36,434 nucleotides of DNA from contig RBWT01000077.1 of NCBI GenBank assembly GCA_004010275.1, positions 1 to 36,434 of the forward strand, written 5' to 3'. A program made the position numbers and the translations under genes. Source of the DNA: Streptomyces huasconensis (GTDB lineage: Bacteria; Actinomycetota; Actinomycetes; Streptomycetales; Streptomycetaceae). The notes below the pieces were generated by a model that was not told the origin of the DNA, did not search any database, and saw only the letters and a program-made list of their open reading frames with translations. Shown in pieces: positions 20,308 to 28,998 of the stretch. How positions within the stretch are numbered: position 1 is the stretch's first letter; the number at the start of each line of letters is the position of its first letter.

Positions 20308-20317
20308 CAAGATCTTG
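20308..20317. promoter_or_regulatory. Perfect palindrome CAAGATCTTG before the two-component genes
   Basis: CAAGATCTTG is a perfect 10-bp palindrome, 20 bp before the kinase start. It overlaps a direct repeat (GATCTTGATCTTG, 20311-20323). It lies in the 186-bp divergent region between the ATP-grasp gene and the kinase, and is the only A/T-rich symmetrical element there. It could be an operator or autoregulatory site; no factor can be assigned. Confidence 0.35.
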
Positions 20318-20336
20318 ATCTTGCACTGGGGGAAAG

Positions 20337-21003
20337 TTGAAGAACCAACTGCATTCCGTGGCGACAGCGCCGGCGCGTGACCATGAGCTGGCGAATTACC
20401 TGCACACCCTCGCAGGGCTGCTCGATCTCAAGATGTACGCGCGGGCCCGGCAGTTCGTGGCGGAACTCTCCGGCGACCTCGCCCTGCGAGGCCAGGCGCC
20501 GGAGCCGCTCGCGCCGGGGGAACTGCGGTCGGAGCCGCTTCTTCACGCCCTCCTGGCGGGCAAGCGGGTGGCCGCCGAGCGGCGGGGCGTCGCCCTGCGG
20601 CTCGCCGCGCGCCGTCGCCGTCCCGCCCTGCCGCCGTCGCCTCCCGCGATCTGGTGACGGTGCTCGGCAACCTCATCGACAACGCCGTCGACGCGCGGCC
20701 GGCCACCCGGTGGCGAAGCCCTTCGCCGAGGTCGGCGTGTGGTCGGAGCCGGACGCCACGGTGCTGAGCGTCGCCGACAACGGACCCGGTGTGCCGACCG
20801 CCCTGCGGACGGCGGTGTTCCGCGAGGGCTGGTCGACGAAGCGGGCGCGGCGCACCGCGGCCGGGGGTTCGGTCTCGCGCTCGTGAACGGCGTCGCCCGG
20901 CGCTACGGCGGCTCGGTCCGGCTGGCCGAACGGCCGGGCGGCGGCGCGTGTTCACGGTCCGGCTGCCCCGGCAGCTCCCCGTGCGGCGGACGACGCGCTG
21001 TGA
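20337..21003 (+). CDS. Sensorless CitA/DcuS-type histidine kinase (frameshifted)
   Basis: About 222 aa, less than half the usual ~530 for this family. The protein begins almost at the H-box: RDHELANYLHTLAGLLDL, the form seen in CitA/DcuS kinases. The ATPase follows: N-box TVLGNLIDNAVDA, G1 VADNGPGVP, F-box FREGWSTKR, G2 GFGLALVNGVARRYGGSV and a terminal FTVRLP. No transmembrane helix, periplasmic sensor or PAS domain is present, and only 186 bp separate it from the divergent gene, so the sensor is genuinely absent here. The TTG start at 20337 has GGGGGA just upstream. Frame changes occur near 20640, 20700 and 20860. The stop is probably the TGA at 21001-21003, overlapping the regulator's GTG. 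Confidence 0.8.
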
Positions 21004-21701
21004 TCGACGTCCTGGTCGTGGACGACGACTTCTACGTCGCCGAGGTCAACGCCGGCTATGTGTCCCGCATCCCTGGGTTCCGCGTCGTGGGCCGGGCCCA
21101 CACCTCCGCCGACGCGCTCGCCGCCGTCGAACGCGGCGGCATCGACCTGCTGCTGCTCGACCACTACCTCCCCGACGAGGACGGGCTGCACCTGGTGCGC
21201 AGGCTCCGCCGGCTCGGCCACGAGACCGACGTCATCATGATCTCGGCGGCCCACGGGGCGGAACTCGTGCGCTCGGCGCTGCGCAACGGCGTCCTGCAGT
21301 ACCTGGTCAAGCCGTTCGGTTTCCCCGCCCTCCAGGCGAAGCTCACGTCCTACGCGCAGATGCGCAGCCGCATGGACCGGCGCGACACCCTGGCCCAGGG
21401 CGAGGTGGACGAGATCTTCGGCGCGCTCCACGCGCCGGTCCCGGCGGAAGTGCCGCCCAAGGGGTACTCGGCGGCGACCACCGAGCGCATCCGCGACGTA
21501 CTGCTCCGGGCCGGCAAGGCGCTGTCCGCGCAGGAGGTGGCCGACCTCACCGGGGTGAGCCGCTCCACCGCGCAGCGGTACCTCAAGCACCTCCAGGAGC
21601 GCGGCACTGTCCAACTCGCCCTGAAGTACGGGGGCGCCGGCCGCCCCGAGCACCACTACGAGTCCGCGCACGCGGCGACTTCCCGTACGCATCCGCACTG
21701 A
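21000..21701 (+). CDS. Response regulator, CitB/DcuR family
   Basis: 233 aa, intact. The receiver domain has VLVVDDDFYVAEVNAGYV, with acidic residues at the N-terminus, LLLLDHYLPDEDGLHL (phospho-acceptor Asp), MISAAHGAEL (Ser) and YLVKPFGFPAL (Lys). The C-terminal HTH is KALSAQEVADLTGVSRSTAQ followed by RYLKHLQERG, typical of CitB/DcuR-type regulators. The GTG start overlaps the kinase stop (GTGA), so the pair is coupled. It is followed by a strong hairpin and then the 11-gene biosynthetic run, the most natural target along with the divergent ATP-grasp gene. Confidence 0.92.
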   Translation: MIDVLVVDDDFYVAEVNAGYVSRIPGFRVVGRAHTSADALAAVERGGIDLLLLDHYLPDEDGLHLVRRLRRLGHETDVIMISAAHGAELVRSALRNGVLQYLVKPFGFPALQAKLTSYAQMRSRMDRRDTLAQGEVDEIFGALHAPVPAEVPPKGYSAATTERIRDVLLRAGKALSAQEVADLTGVSRSTAQRYLKHLQERGTVQLALKYGGAGRPEHHYESAHAATSRTHPH

Positions 21702-21733
21702 GCGCACGGCGCCGGGAGCGGCGCCCCCGGTGT

Positions 21734-21771
21734 CACCGGCCCCGCACCCCGCCCAGGGTGCGGGGCCCGTG
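21734..21771 (+). terminator. Rho-independent-like hairpin after the response regulator
   Basis: GGCCCCGCACCC (21738-21749) pairs perfectly with GGGTGCGGGGCC (21756-21767) around a 6-nt loop. Three more pairs flank the stem after one mismatch. It lies 33 bp past the regulator stop. There is no T-tract, which is usual in Streptomyces. It separates the two-component operon from the biosynthetic operon. Confidence 0.8.
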
Positions 21772-21806
21772 CCGTTTCCGGGCATGTGCCGTTCCACCTG
21801 CGCCCA

Positions 21807-21863
21807 TGACGGGTTACCAGGCGGTAATCAAAAGAAGCAGAAGGGGTTTTCCGCGGTAAAACC
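21807..21863 (+). promoter_or_regulatory. Repeats upstream of the biosynthetic operon (possible operator; overlaps a 17-codon ORF)
   Basis: GCGGTAA occurs at 21821-21827 and 21853-21859, 32 bp apart or about three helical turns. Each lies in an inverted repeat: TTACC-aggc-GGTAA (21814-21827) and GGTTTT-7nt-AAAACC (21845-21863). This is the least G+C-rich stretch nearby and lies about 100 bp before the first biosynthetic start. A 17-codon ORF from the ATG at 21807 to the TAA at 21858-21860 runs through it but lacks a clear ribosome-binding site, so I read it as regulatory DNA. The response regulator just upstream is the obvious candidate factor. Confidence 0.4.
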
Positions 21864-21958
21864 ACAGTGCACGCTAAACCGTGTCCCGCCCCGGCTCCTG
21901 ATCTAGTGTCCGTCTCGATCCACAGCTCCTCACCTGCAAGGACACCGGGAGAATCGCC

Positions 21959-23336
21959 ATGGGCGTGACACGCCGTACGCTCCGCCTGGGAGCCTTCCTC
22001 CTGACCCCCGGCTACCACGTGGCCTCCTGGCGGCACCCCACGGCCCGCGCTGACGGCGGCCTGGACTTCGCCCACTACCGCGAACTCCTGCGCACCGCCG
22101 AGCGCGGCAAGTTCGACATGTTCTTCGTCGCCGACGGAGTGGGCATCCGCACCCCGTACCGCAACGCCGACGAGTTGAGCCGCTGGGGCCGCTTCCTCCA
22201 GTTCGACCCGCTGACGCTGCTGTCCGCCCTCGCCGTGCACACCACGCACATCGGCCTCGCGGCGACCGCGTCGACGACGTACAACGAACCCTTCCACATC
22301 GCCCGGAAGTTCGCCTCGATCGACCACCTCAGCGCGGGACGCGCCGCCTGGAACATCGTCACCTCGGTGACGGACGCCGAGGCCCAGAACTTCAACCGCG
22401 ACGCCCAGCCCGACCACGCCTCGCGCTACCACCGGGCCCGGGAGTTCATGGAGGTCGTCACCGGCCTGTGGGACAGCTGGGACGACGACGCGTTCGGCTA
22501 CGACAAGGAGTCCGGGCGCTACTTCGACCCCGCGGGCCTGCACGTGCTGGACCACAAGGGCGAACACTTCTCGGTCCGCGACGCTCAACGTGGCCCGCCC
22601 GCCCCAGGGTTACCCCGTGCTCATCCAGGCGGGCGCCTCCGCGGACGGCCAGGACTTCGCCGCCCGCTGGGCCGAGGTGGTCTTCACCGCCGCCCAGACC
22701 CTGGACGAGGCCCGCGCCTTCCACCGCGGCGTGAAACGGCAGGCCGCCGCCTACGGGCGCGACCCGGACCAGCTGAAGGTCATGCCCGGCCTCTTCCCCG
22801 TCATCGGCCGCACCCGCGCGGAGGCCGAGGACAAGTACGCCGTACTACAAGACCTCGTCGACCCCGTCGTCGGCCTCGGACTCCTCACCCAGCTCCTCGG
22901 TGACATCGACATCTCCGGCTGCCCGCTGGACGGGCCGCTGCCCGAACTGCCGCCCACCGAGGGCAGCACGAGCCGCCAGCAGCTCGTCTACGACAAGGCG
23001 CGCCGCGAAGGCCTCACGATCAAGGAGCTGTACCGGTCCCTGACCGGCGGCCGCGGGCACCGCATCGTCATCGGCACCCCCGAGGACGTCGCCGACCTCA
23101 TGGAGGAGTGGTTCACCGCGGAGGCCGCCGACGGCTTCAACGTCATGCCGCCCGTGCTCCCCGAGGGCCTGGACGACTTCGTCGACCTCGTGGTGCCGGA
23201 ACTGCAGCGCCGGGGACTGTTCCGCACCGAGTACGAGAGCACCACCCTGCGCGGCAACCTCGGCATCGACCGGCCCGAGCGGGGCGCCGCCACCGAACTC
23301 CCGCTCGGCCCCGGCCCCTTCGCAACCCAGGAGTGA
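21959..23336 (+). CDS. NtaA/DszA-type FMN-dependent monooxygenase (luciferase-like)
   Basis: About 459 aa, full length for the family. The N-terminus is LRLGAFLLTPGYHVASWRHP. Then come AERGKFDMFFVADGVG, FDPLTLLSALAVHTTHIGL, STTYNEPFHIARKFASIDHL, SAGRAAWNIVTSVTDAEAQN, HARYH-like ASRYHRAREFMEV, and YPVLIQAGAS-DGQDFAARWA. This pattern is characteristic of the nitrilotriacetate/dibenzothiophene-sulfone monooxygenase group, which uses FMNH2 from a separate reductase. A flavin reductase gene lies at the far end of the same run. A frame change lies near 22585. GGGAG is 7 bp before the ATG. Known substrates of the family include amines, sulfones and amino-polycarboxylates; the substrate here is unknown. 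First gene of the operon. Confidence 0.9.
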
Positions 23337-23345
23337 GCACACCTC

Positions 23346-24514
23346 ATGCCGTCCTTCGGTAGAACCCTCAGCGAGATACCGCCCTCCCCGCTGGTGGCCG
23401 TCGACCAGCTGCTGCGCTCCGGCGCGCACACCGAACCGGTGCCATTGCAGCAGGGCAAGACCGTCTTCGAACCGTGCGCGCGGCCGGGCACCTGGGACCG
23501 CGCGGAGTTCGGGATCGCGGCCCACGAACACGCGCCGCCCGCCGGGGTCCCCGCGCTGCGCTCGGCGTTCGCCGACGCGGCGAGCCGACGCCGGGGCGTC
23601 CCCGTCGACCCCGCACAGGTCCTGGTGACCAGCGGCGCCACCCACGCCATCGCCGTGACCCTGCACGCCATCCTGAGCCCGGGCGACGAGGTCCTCATCC
23701 TCTCCCCGCAGTGGCTGTTCGCCACCGGGCTGGTGTGGGCCGCCGGCGGCACGCCCCGTGAGGTGCCGGTCTTCCTGGAACTGAGCGAGGACCCCGGCTT
23801 TGACTTCATCGCGGCGATCGAGCGGGCCGTCGGCCCGCACACCCGGGCGATCTACTTCAACAACCCCAACAACCCCACGGGCTTCCGCCTGGACGAGCGG
23901 GCCCTCGGCGCGCTCGCCGACCTGGCCACACGGCACGACCTGTGGCTGATCGCCGACAACGCCTACGAGAACTACGACTACGGCGACAGCGGCTTCATCG
24001 ACATGGCGACCGTACCCGGCGCCGCCGAACGCACCTTCTCCGTGCACAGCTGCAGCAAGACGTACGCGATGCCCGGCGCCCGCGTGGGCCACCTGATCTC
24101 GCCGCCCGGCGCGGAGGAGACCCTCACCAAGTGGTCGCTGCACACGCTGTACTCGGTGTCGACCGCCGCGCAGTACACCGCGTTCCGGGCGCTGGCCACC
24201 CCCGCCGACGAACTGGCGCGACGCCGCGAGGCGGCGGCCCGGGCCTGGCGCCTCGCCGACGCCGCGCTGGAAATCCCGCACACCCGCGTCGCGGGCGGGC
24301 TCTACACCTTCCTCGACCTCGGCCGCCACGGCGACGGCGCGGAGTTCGTACGCCGCTGCGCCGAGGCCGGGGTCGGACTCGCACCGGCCGGGTGTTCGGC
24401 GCCCACTGCGACAACTGGGCCCGGCTCTGCTTCACCGCGGCACCCGAAGCCGTGGTCGCGGACGCCATCGGCCGTATCAACAAGATCTACTGGGAGGGCG
24501 GCCTTGACCGTTGA
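23346..24514 (+). CDS. Class I/II PLP-dependent aminotransferase
   Basis: About 389 aa. Visible are VLVTSGATHAIAVTLHAIL, IYFNNPNNPTGFRLDERAL (the N-P-x-x-P-T-G motif), LIADNAYENYDYGD (Asp and Tyr contacting PLP), HSCSKTYAMPGARVGHLI (Schiff-base Lys) and a C-terminal NWARLCFT, where the substrate-carboxylate Arg lies. It is an aspartate-aminotransferase-fold enzyme that interconverts a 2-oxo acid and an amino acid. A frame change lies near 24390. It begins 9 bp after the monooxygenase, and its stop lies inside the next gene, so the genes are translationally coupled. In this context it probably sets or removes the alpha-amino group of the pathway intermediate. Confidence 0.9.
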
Positions 24515-25478
24515 CACCACCGTGGCCGGTCCGGCCGCGGCTTCCGCACTGGCTCCGTACCTGCACCGGTACGAGAGCCCGGCACAGCTCGGACTCAAGA
24601 TCAACGCATACCGGGGCTTCGAGGTCGAAGGCCTCGCCGAGGCGCTGCGCGCACCGGACCTGCGCGGTGCCCCCGTCGAGTGCGTGATGGTCGGCGACTC
24701 GTACTTCATGACGCACCTGGGCCGCGCCGGCACCTCGCTGACGGCGCCGACGAGCAGGAGTGGGGCCTCGCCACCCTGACCGGCCTGGTGGCCGAGGTAC
24801 GCAAGGCCCTGGACGCCGAATTCCCCGCGGACAGCCGGCCGTTCCTCCTCGCCGACCTGCCGGACGGGACGACCGGCACCACCGCCGCGGCCCGGGCCGC
24901 CGCCGACCGGTTCACCGCGGTCGCCGCCGACGCGGTCAAGATCGAGGTGGCGGGGGAGCGGGAGTTCGACTGCGTCGAGGCGGTGGCCGCGACCGGCACA
25001 CCCACCCTGGCGCACCTCGGCTACACCCCGCAGAGCGGCGGCCTGGCCCGGCACGGCGATGCCCTCGACAGCGCGCTGACCCTCTTCGCACAGGCCCGCC
25101 GCGCCCGGGACGCGGGCGGCTGCGGACTGATCGTCGAGATGGTCAGCGAGGCCGTGAACCAGACGCTGAGCCGACCGCACCCCGAAGGCCTCCCGCTGTA
25201 CTCGGTGTTCAGCGGCCGGGCCCGCTGGGGCGGCCAGAGCCTCAACCTGTGGGACGCCGTCGTCCGCCCCGTGCCCGGCGGCCGCTACTTCCCGCCGACC
25301 CCCGTGATCGACGCGGCCGAGGTGCCCGAGCGCTACACCCCCGAGCTGATCGCCGACCCGCGTGCGCGAGCTGCTGCGCCTCAGCCTCGCCGGCTGGTTC
25401 CCGCTCTCCCCGCGCAGCGCCCTGACCCCCCGTGAGACGGCCGAGATCACCGGCATCGACCCCTGGAGTGCCTCATGA
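24504..25478 (+). CDS. PanB-like (ketopantoate hydroxymethyltransferase family) enzyme
   Basis: 324 aa, slightly longer than PanB (about 265-280). PanB adds a hydroxymethyl group from methylene-tetrahydrofolate to a 2-oxo acid. Most catalytic positions are recognisable: MVGDSYFMTHLG (metal Asp and Ser), FLLADLPDG (second Asp), AVKIEVAGE (Lys and Glu), LAHLGYTPQS (His) and CGLIVEMVSEAVN (general-base Glu). The last third (YSVFSGRARWGGQSLNLWDA, then a C-terminal helix RELLRLSLAGWFPLSPRSAL) differs from ordinary PanB, which points to another substrate. The TTG at 24504 has a G-rich stretch upstream and overlaps the aminotransferase by 11 bp. Two compensating frame changes lie near 24740 and 25365. 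The stop overlaps the next ATG (ATGA). Folate dependence is assumed from the family. Confidence 0.85.
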
Positions 25479-26799
25479 CCACCGCTGAACAGGCCGCTGT
25501 CCAGGCAGTGACCCCCGGCTCGGACACGGCGTCCTCGACGAGCTGGAATCGGCCGTACGCACCTACTGCCGGCGCTTCCCCGCCGTCTTCACCCGGGCCT
25601 CGGGGCACCGCATGTGGGACGCGGACGGCCGCGAGTACATCGACTTCCTCTCCGGCGCGGGCGCGCTGAACTACGGCCACAACCCGCCCGAGGTGCGCGC
25701 CGCCCTCATCGACTACCTCCAGGCCGACGGACCCGTGCACGGCCTCGACCTGCACACCGGCGCCAAGGCCGCGTTCCTGCACCGCTTCCGCGAGGTGGTG
25801 CTCGCCCCGCGCGGCCTCGACCACCGGGTGCAGTTCACCGGGCCGACCGGCACCAACGCCGTCGAGGCGGCGTTCAAGACGGCCCGCCGGGTCACCGGGC
25901 GCACCGACATCATCGCCTTCACCGGCGGCTTCCACGGCCTCTCGCTCGGCGCGCTCGCCGCCTCCGCCACCTCCTTCAAGCGCGGCGCCGCGGGGGTCCC
26001 GCTCGGCCACGTCACCCGGATGCCGTACGAGGGGTACGCGGGCGAAGGCGTCGACACCATCGACTACCTCACCCGGCTCCTCGACGACCCGGGCAGCGGC
26101 ATCGACCTGCCCGCGGCCTTCGTCGTGGAGACCGTGCAGGGCGAGGGCGGCCTCGCGGCGGCGAGCGCGGAGTGGCTGCGCAGGCTCGCCGAGGTCGCGC
26201 GCGAGCGGGACATCCTGCTGATCGTCGACGACATCCAGGCCGGCTGCGGGCGCACCGGCACCTTCTTCAGCTTCGAAGAGGCGGGCATCGTCCCGGACCT
26301 GGTCTGCCTCTCCAAGTCCATCAGCGGTTTCGGCCTGCCCATGGCCCTGGTCCTGGTCCGCCCCGAGCTGGACCAGCTCGGCCCCGGCGAGCACAGCGGC
26401 ACCTTCCGCGGCAACAACCTCGCCTTCGTGACCGCCACGGCCTGCCTGGACCGCTGGGCGCGGCCGGAGTTCGCCGCGCAGGTGCGGCGCAACGCCGCCG
26501 CGCTGGAGGAACAACTCGCCAAGCTGGCCGCCGACTTCGTCGACCTGGGCTGCACCGTCCTCGGGCGCGGTCTGATCCGCGGGCTCGGCTTCACCGACCC
26601 GGCCCTCGCCGACCGGGTGTCCCGCGCCGCCTTCACGCGCGGCCTGTTGGTGGAGACGTCCGGCGCCCGCGGCCAGGTCCTCAAGATCATGCCGCCGATC
26701 GTGGCGGACGCCGAGGAGCTGGCGCCCGGCCTCGCGCTTCTCGCCGACGCCATCGCGGCGGCCGCACACGACCACGTATCCGAAGGAGAGTCGCGTTGA
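25475..26799 (+). CDS. EctB-like class III aminotransferase (diaminobutyrate:2-oxoglutarate type)
   Basis: About 441 aa. The N-terminus is LDELESAVRTYCRRFPAVF. It continues with REYIDFLSGAGALNYGHNPP, DGPVHGLDLHTGAKAAFLHRF, VQFTGPTGTNAVEAAFKTAR, GGFHGLSLGALAASAT, IVDDIQAGCGRTGTFFSFE (PLP Asp) and CLSKSISGFGLPMALVL (Schiff-base Lys). These match EctB and related diaminobutyrate aminotransferases closely. They transaminate a terminal aldehyde such as aspartate semialdehyde to an amine. No ectA or ectC is nearby, so ectoine is not the product. One frame change lies near 25530. The ATG overlaps the PanB-like stop, and its stop overlaps the next gene's TTG (TTGA). Confidence 0.9.
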
Positions 26800-27759
26800 G
26801 CATCGCCGAACACGAGCAGACCGTCGAGGACGGCTTCGACCACATCGACGAGACCGTGCTGCGCCGCATCGCCGACTCCTGGCCGCGGCGCGCCACGATC
26901 CGCACCGACCTGGACCGGATAGCGGAGCCCGAGGAGTACGACGAGCGGCTGCCCGACTACCCGGAGCACCTGCTGCCGTTCGCCGAGCACCCGCTCTACC
27001 TCGCGGCCACGCCCGAACAGCGCCAGAAGGTCCTCACCATGGCCTGGCTCGTCTACAACGAGCGGGTCATCGCGGCCGAGGAGTACGTCGCCAACCCCAC
27101 CTTCGCCATGATCATGCACGGCGCCTTCCCCGCGCGACGGCGTCCAGCTCAAGCGGGCCGTCCAGCAGACCCATGTGGACGAGGTCTGGCACACGTACAT
27201 GCACATGATCGCGATGCAGCGCACCCGCGAGATCCGGCAGGTCACCGGCGAACCCGCCTACCCGCACACCGTCACCTACCGCCGCCTCCTGGAGGCCGAC
27301 GCGAAGCTGTCGGAGCGCTGGGAGAAGGACCTGCTGAAGCTGGTGTGGACGACCGTCTCGGAGATCAGCGTCAACGCCTACCTGGAACTGCTCTCCCGCG
27401 ACCGGAGCGTCCAGCCGCTGCACTCCCTCGTCCCCCGGCTGCACGCCCGCGACGAGTCCGCGCACTCCTCCGTCATGGTCGAGGTCGCCAAGGCGCTGTA
27501 CGTGCACATGAACGCCGAACAGCGCCGCGCCTTCGCCGACTCGCTGCCCAAGGCGCTGCACGCCTTCGTGGAGCAGGACTTCGCGGTCTGGCCCGGCATC
27601 CTGCGGGCGGCCGGTTTCGAGAAGGCCGACGAGATCGTCGAGGACTGCCGCCGCCAGGCGGGCACCGGCCTGCTGGTGCGCGACTTCTCCGGGGTGCGGC
27701 GCATCGTGCGCGAGATGGAGCTAGAGGACCAGGTCGACTTCGACTTCGGGGACGAGTGA
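26796..27759 (+). CDS. AurF-family di-iron N-oxygenase
   Basis: About 321 aa. AurF-type enzymes oxidise an amine to hydroxylamine, nitroso or nitro using a di-iron centre. All seven metal-ligand positions have counterparts: Glu in VYNERVIAAEEYV, the E-x-x-H in VDEVWHTYMH, Glu in TTVSEISVNAYL, and H-x-x-x-E-x-x-H in LHARDESAHSSV. The spacing within these motifs equals that of AurF. A frame change lies near 27135. The TTG at 26796 is supported by AAGGAG 7 bp upstream. It directly follows the amine-forming EctB-like gene and precedes the exporter, which suggests it oxidises the newly installed amino group. The acidic C-terminus (EDQVDFDFGDE) is probably disordered. Confidence 0.88.
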
Positions 27760-27760
27760 C

Positions 27761-28998
27761 GTGAAGCTCACCGCGGGCGGCCGCAGGCTCGCCGTCGCCG
27801 CGCTCGTCCAGTCGCTCGGCATCGGTCTGTTCATGGCCAGCTCCATGGCGTACTTCACTCGTCAGGTCGACCTCTCGGCGAACCAGGTGGCCTCCGGGCT
27901 CGCCCTCGCCGGGATCGTCGCCCTCGGGGTCTCGCTGCTCGGCGGGGTCCTCGCCGACCGGTACGGGGCGCGGCGGGTGCTCGCCGCCGTGTACCTGGGG
28001 CGCGGGGTGTGCTGTGTGGCGTACGTCTTCGTCACCGGCTTCTGGCAGTTCATGGCGGTGACGCTGTGCGCGGTGGCGTGCGACCGGGCGGGGCCTCCGG
28101 TGCTCCAGGCACTGGTGGCCGTGGCCGTGCCGGAACGCCAGGAGCGCACCCGGCTGCTCGCGGTGGTCAACGTCGTACGCAACTGCGGACTCGGGGTCGG
28201 CGCGATGGCGGCCGGTGGCGCGCTCGCCGCCGACACCCGCGCCGCCTACACCCTCACGCTGGTCGCCATCGGGCTGGCCCTCCTGGGCGGTGCGGTGCTC
28301 GTGCTGCGGGTGCCGGAACTGGCGGCGCCGACGGCCGGGTCCGCCCCGGCGAAGGCGGTCCCGGCCGGTGAACACCCGCCCAGGCGGCGGGCGTTGCCCG
28401 ACGGGCGCTATCTGGCGCTGACCGGCCTCAACTTCCTGCTGTTCTTCTTCGACACCATGCTGCTCGTCGCGATGCCCGTATGGGTCCTGGAGCACACGGA
28501 CGCCCCGAGGGTCACCGTCTCCGTGCTGTTCGCGCTGAACACCGCGCTCGTCGTGGTGCTCCAGATCCCGGTCAGCAAGCTGGCGACCGGCCCCGTACGC
28601 ACCACCCGGATGCTGACGTGGACCGGCGCCGTCCTCGCGGTCAGCAGCCTGTGCTTCGCCGCGTCCGGCTCGGCCGGGGGCGCCCCGCGGTGGCGTGGCT
28701 GGCCACCGCCGTGGTCACGCTCTCCCTGGCCGAGGTGATCGCCAACTCCGCGGTGTGGGACCTGTCCATCGCCCTCGCCCCCGAGGAACAGCGCGGACGC
28801 TACCTGTCCGTCTTCAACCTGAGCGTGGCCGGACAGCGGGTCCTCGGGCCGGTCATGGTCACCGGTCTCCTGCTCGGCTCGGGCGCGCTCGGCTGGGTGG
28901 TGGCCGCCGCGGTGCTGGTGGTGGCGGGCGGCGCGGCCGAGCGGGTCGCCCGCGCGGCCGGGGAGCGGATGCGCGCCGGGGTGCCCGTCGATGCCTGA
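27761..28998 (+). CDS. MFS transporter, probable product exporter
   Basis: About 412 aa with about 12 hydrophobic segments. The loop 2-3 motif is GGVLADRYGARRVLAAVYLG, the family's G-x-x-x-D-R-x-G-x-R-R signature. The middle loop is basic and Pro-rich (PAGEHPPRRRALPDGRYLAL), as in MFS proteins with a cytosolic central loop. One frame change lies near 28690. The GTG at 27761 follows the AurF-like stop by 1 bp; the stop overlaps the next gene by 8 bp. By position it is expected to export the pathway product or confer self-resistance; this is inferred from context only. Confidence 0.87.

Noticed and set aside
21807..21860. 17-codon ORF upstream of the biosynthetic operon as a leader peptide
   Set aside because: No ribosome-binding site, no regulatory-codon run, and it coincides with inverted repeats that look like operator DNA.
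17827..25478. Housekeeping pantothenate pathway (PanB plus PanE)
   Set aside because: The PanB-like protein is divergent in its last third, panC/panD are absent, and the surroundings are tailoring enzymes and exporters.
25475..26799. Ectoine biosynthesis locus based on the EctB-like gene
   Set aside because: No ectA, ectC or ectD is present nearby; the neighbours are PanB-like and AurF-like genes.
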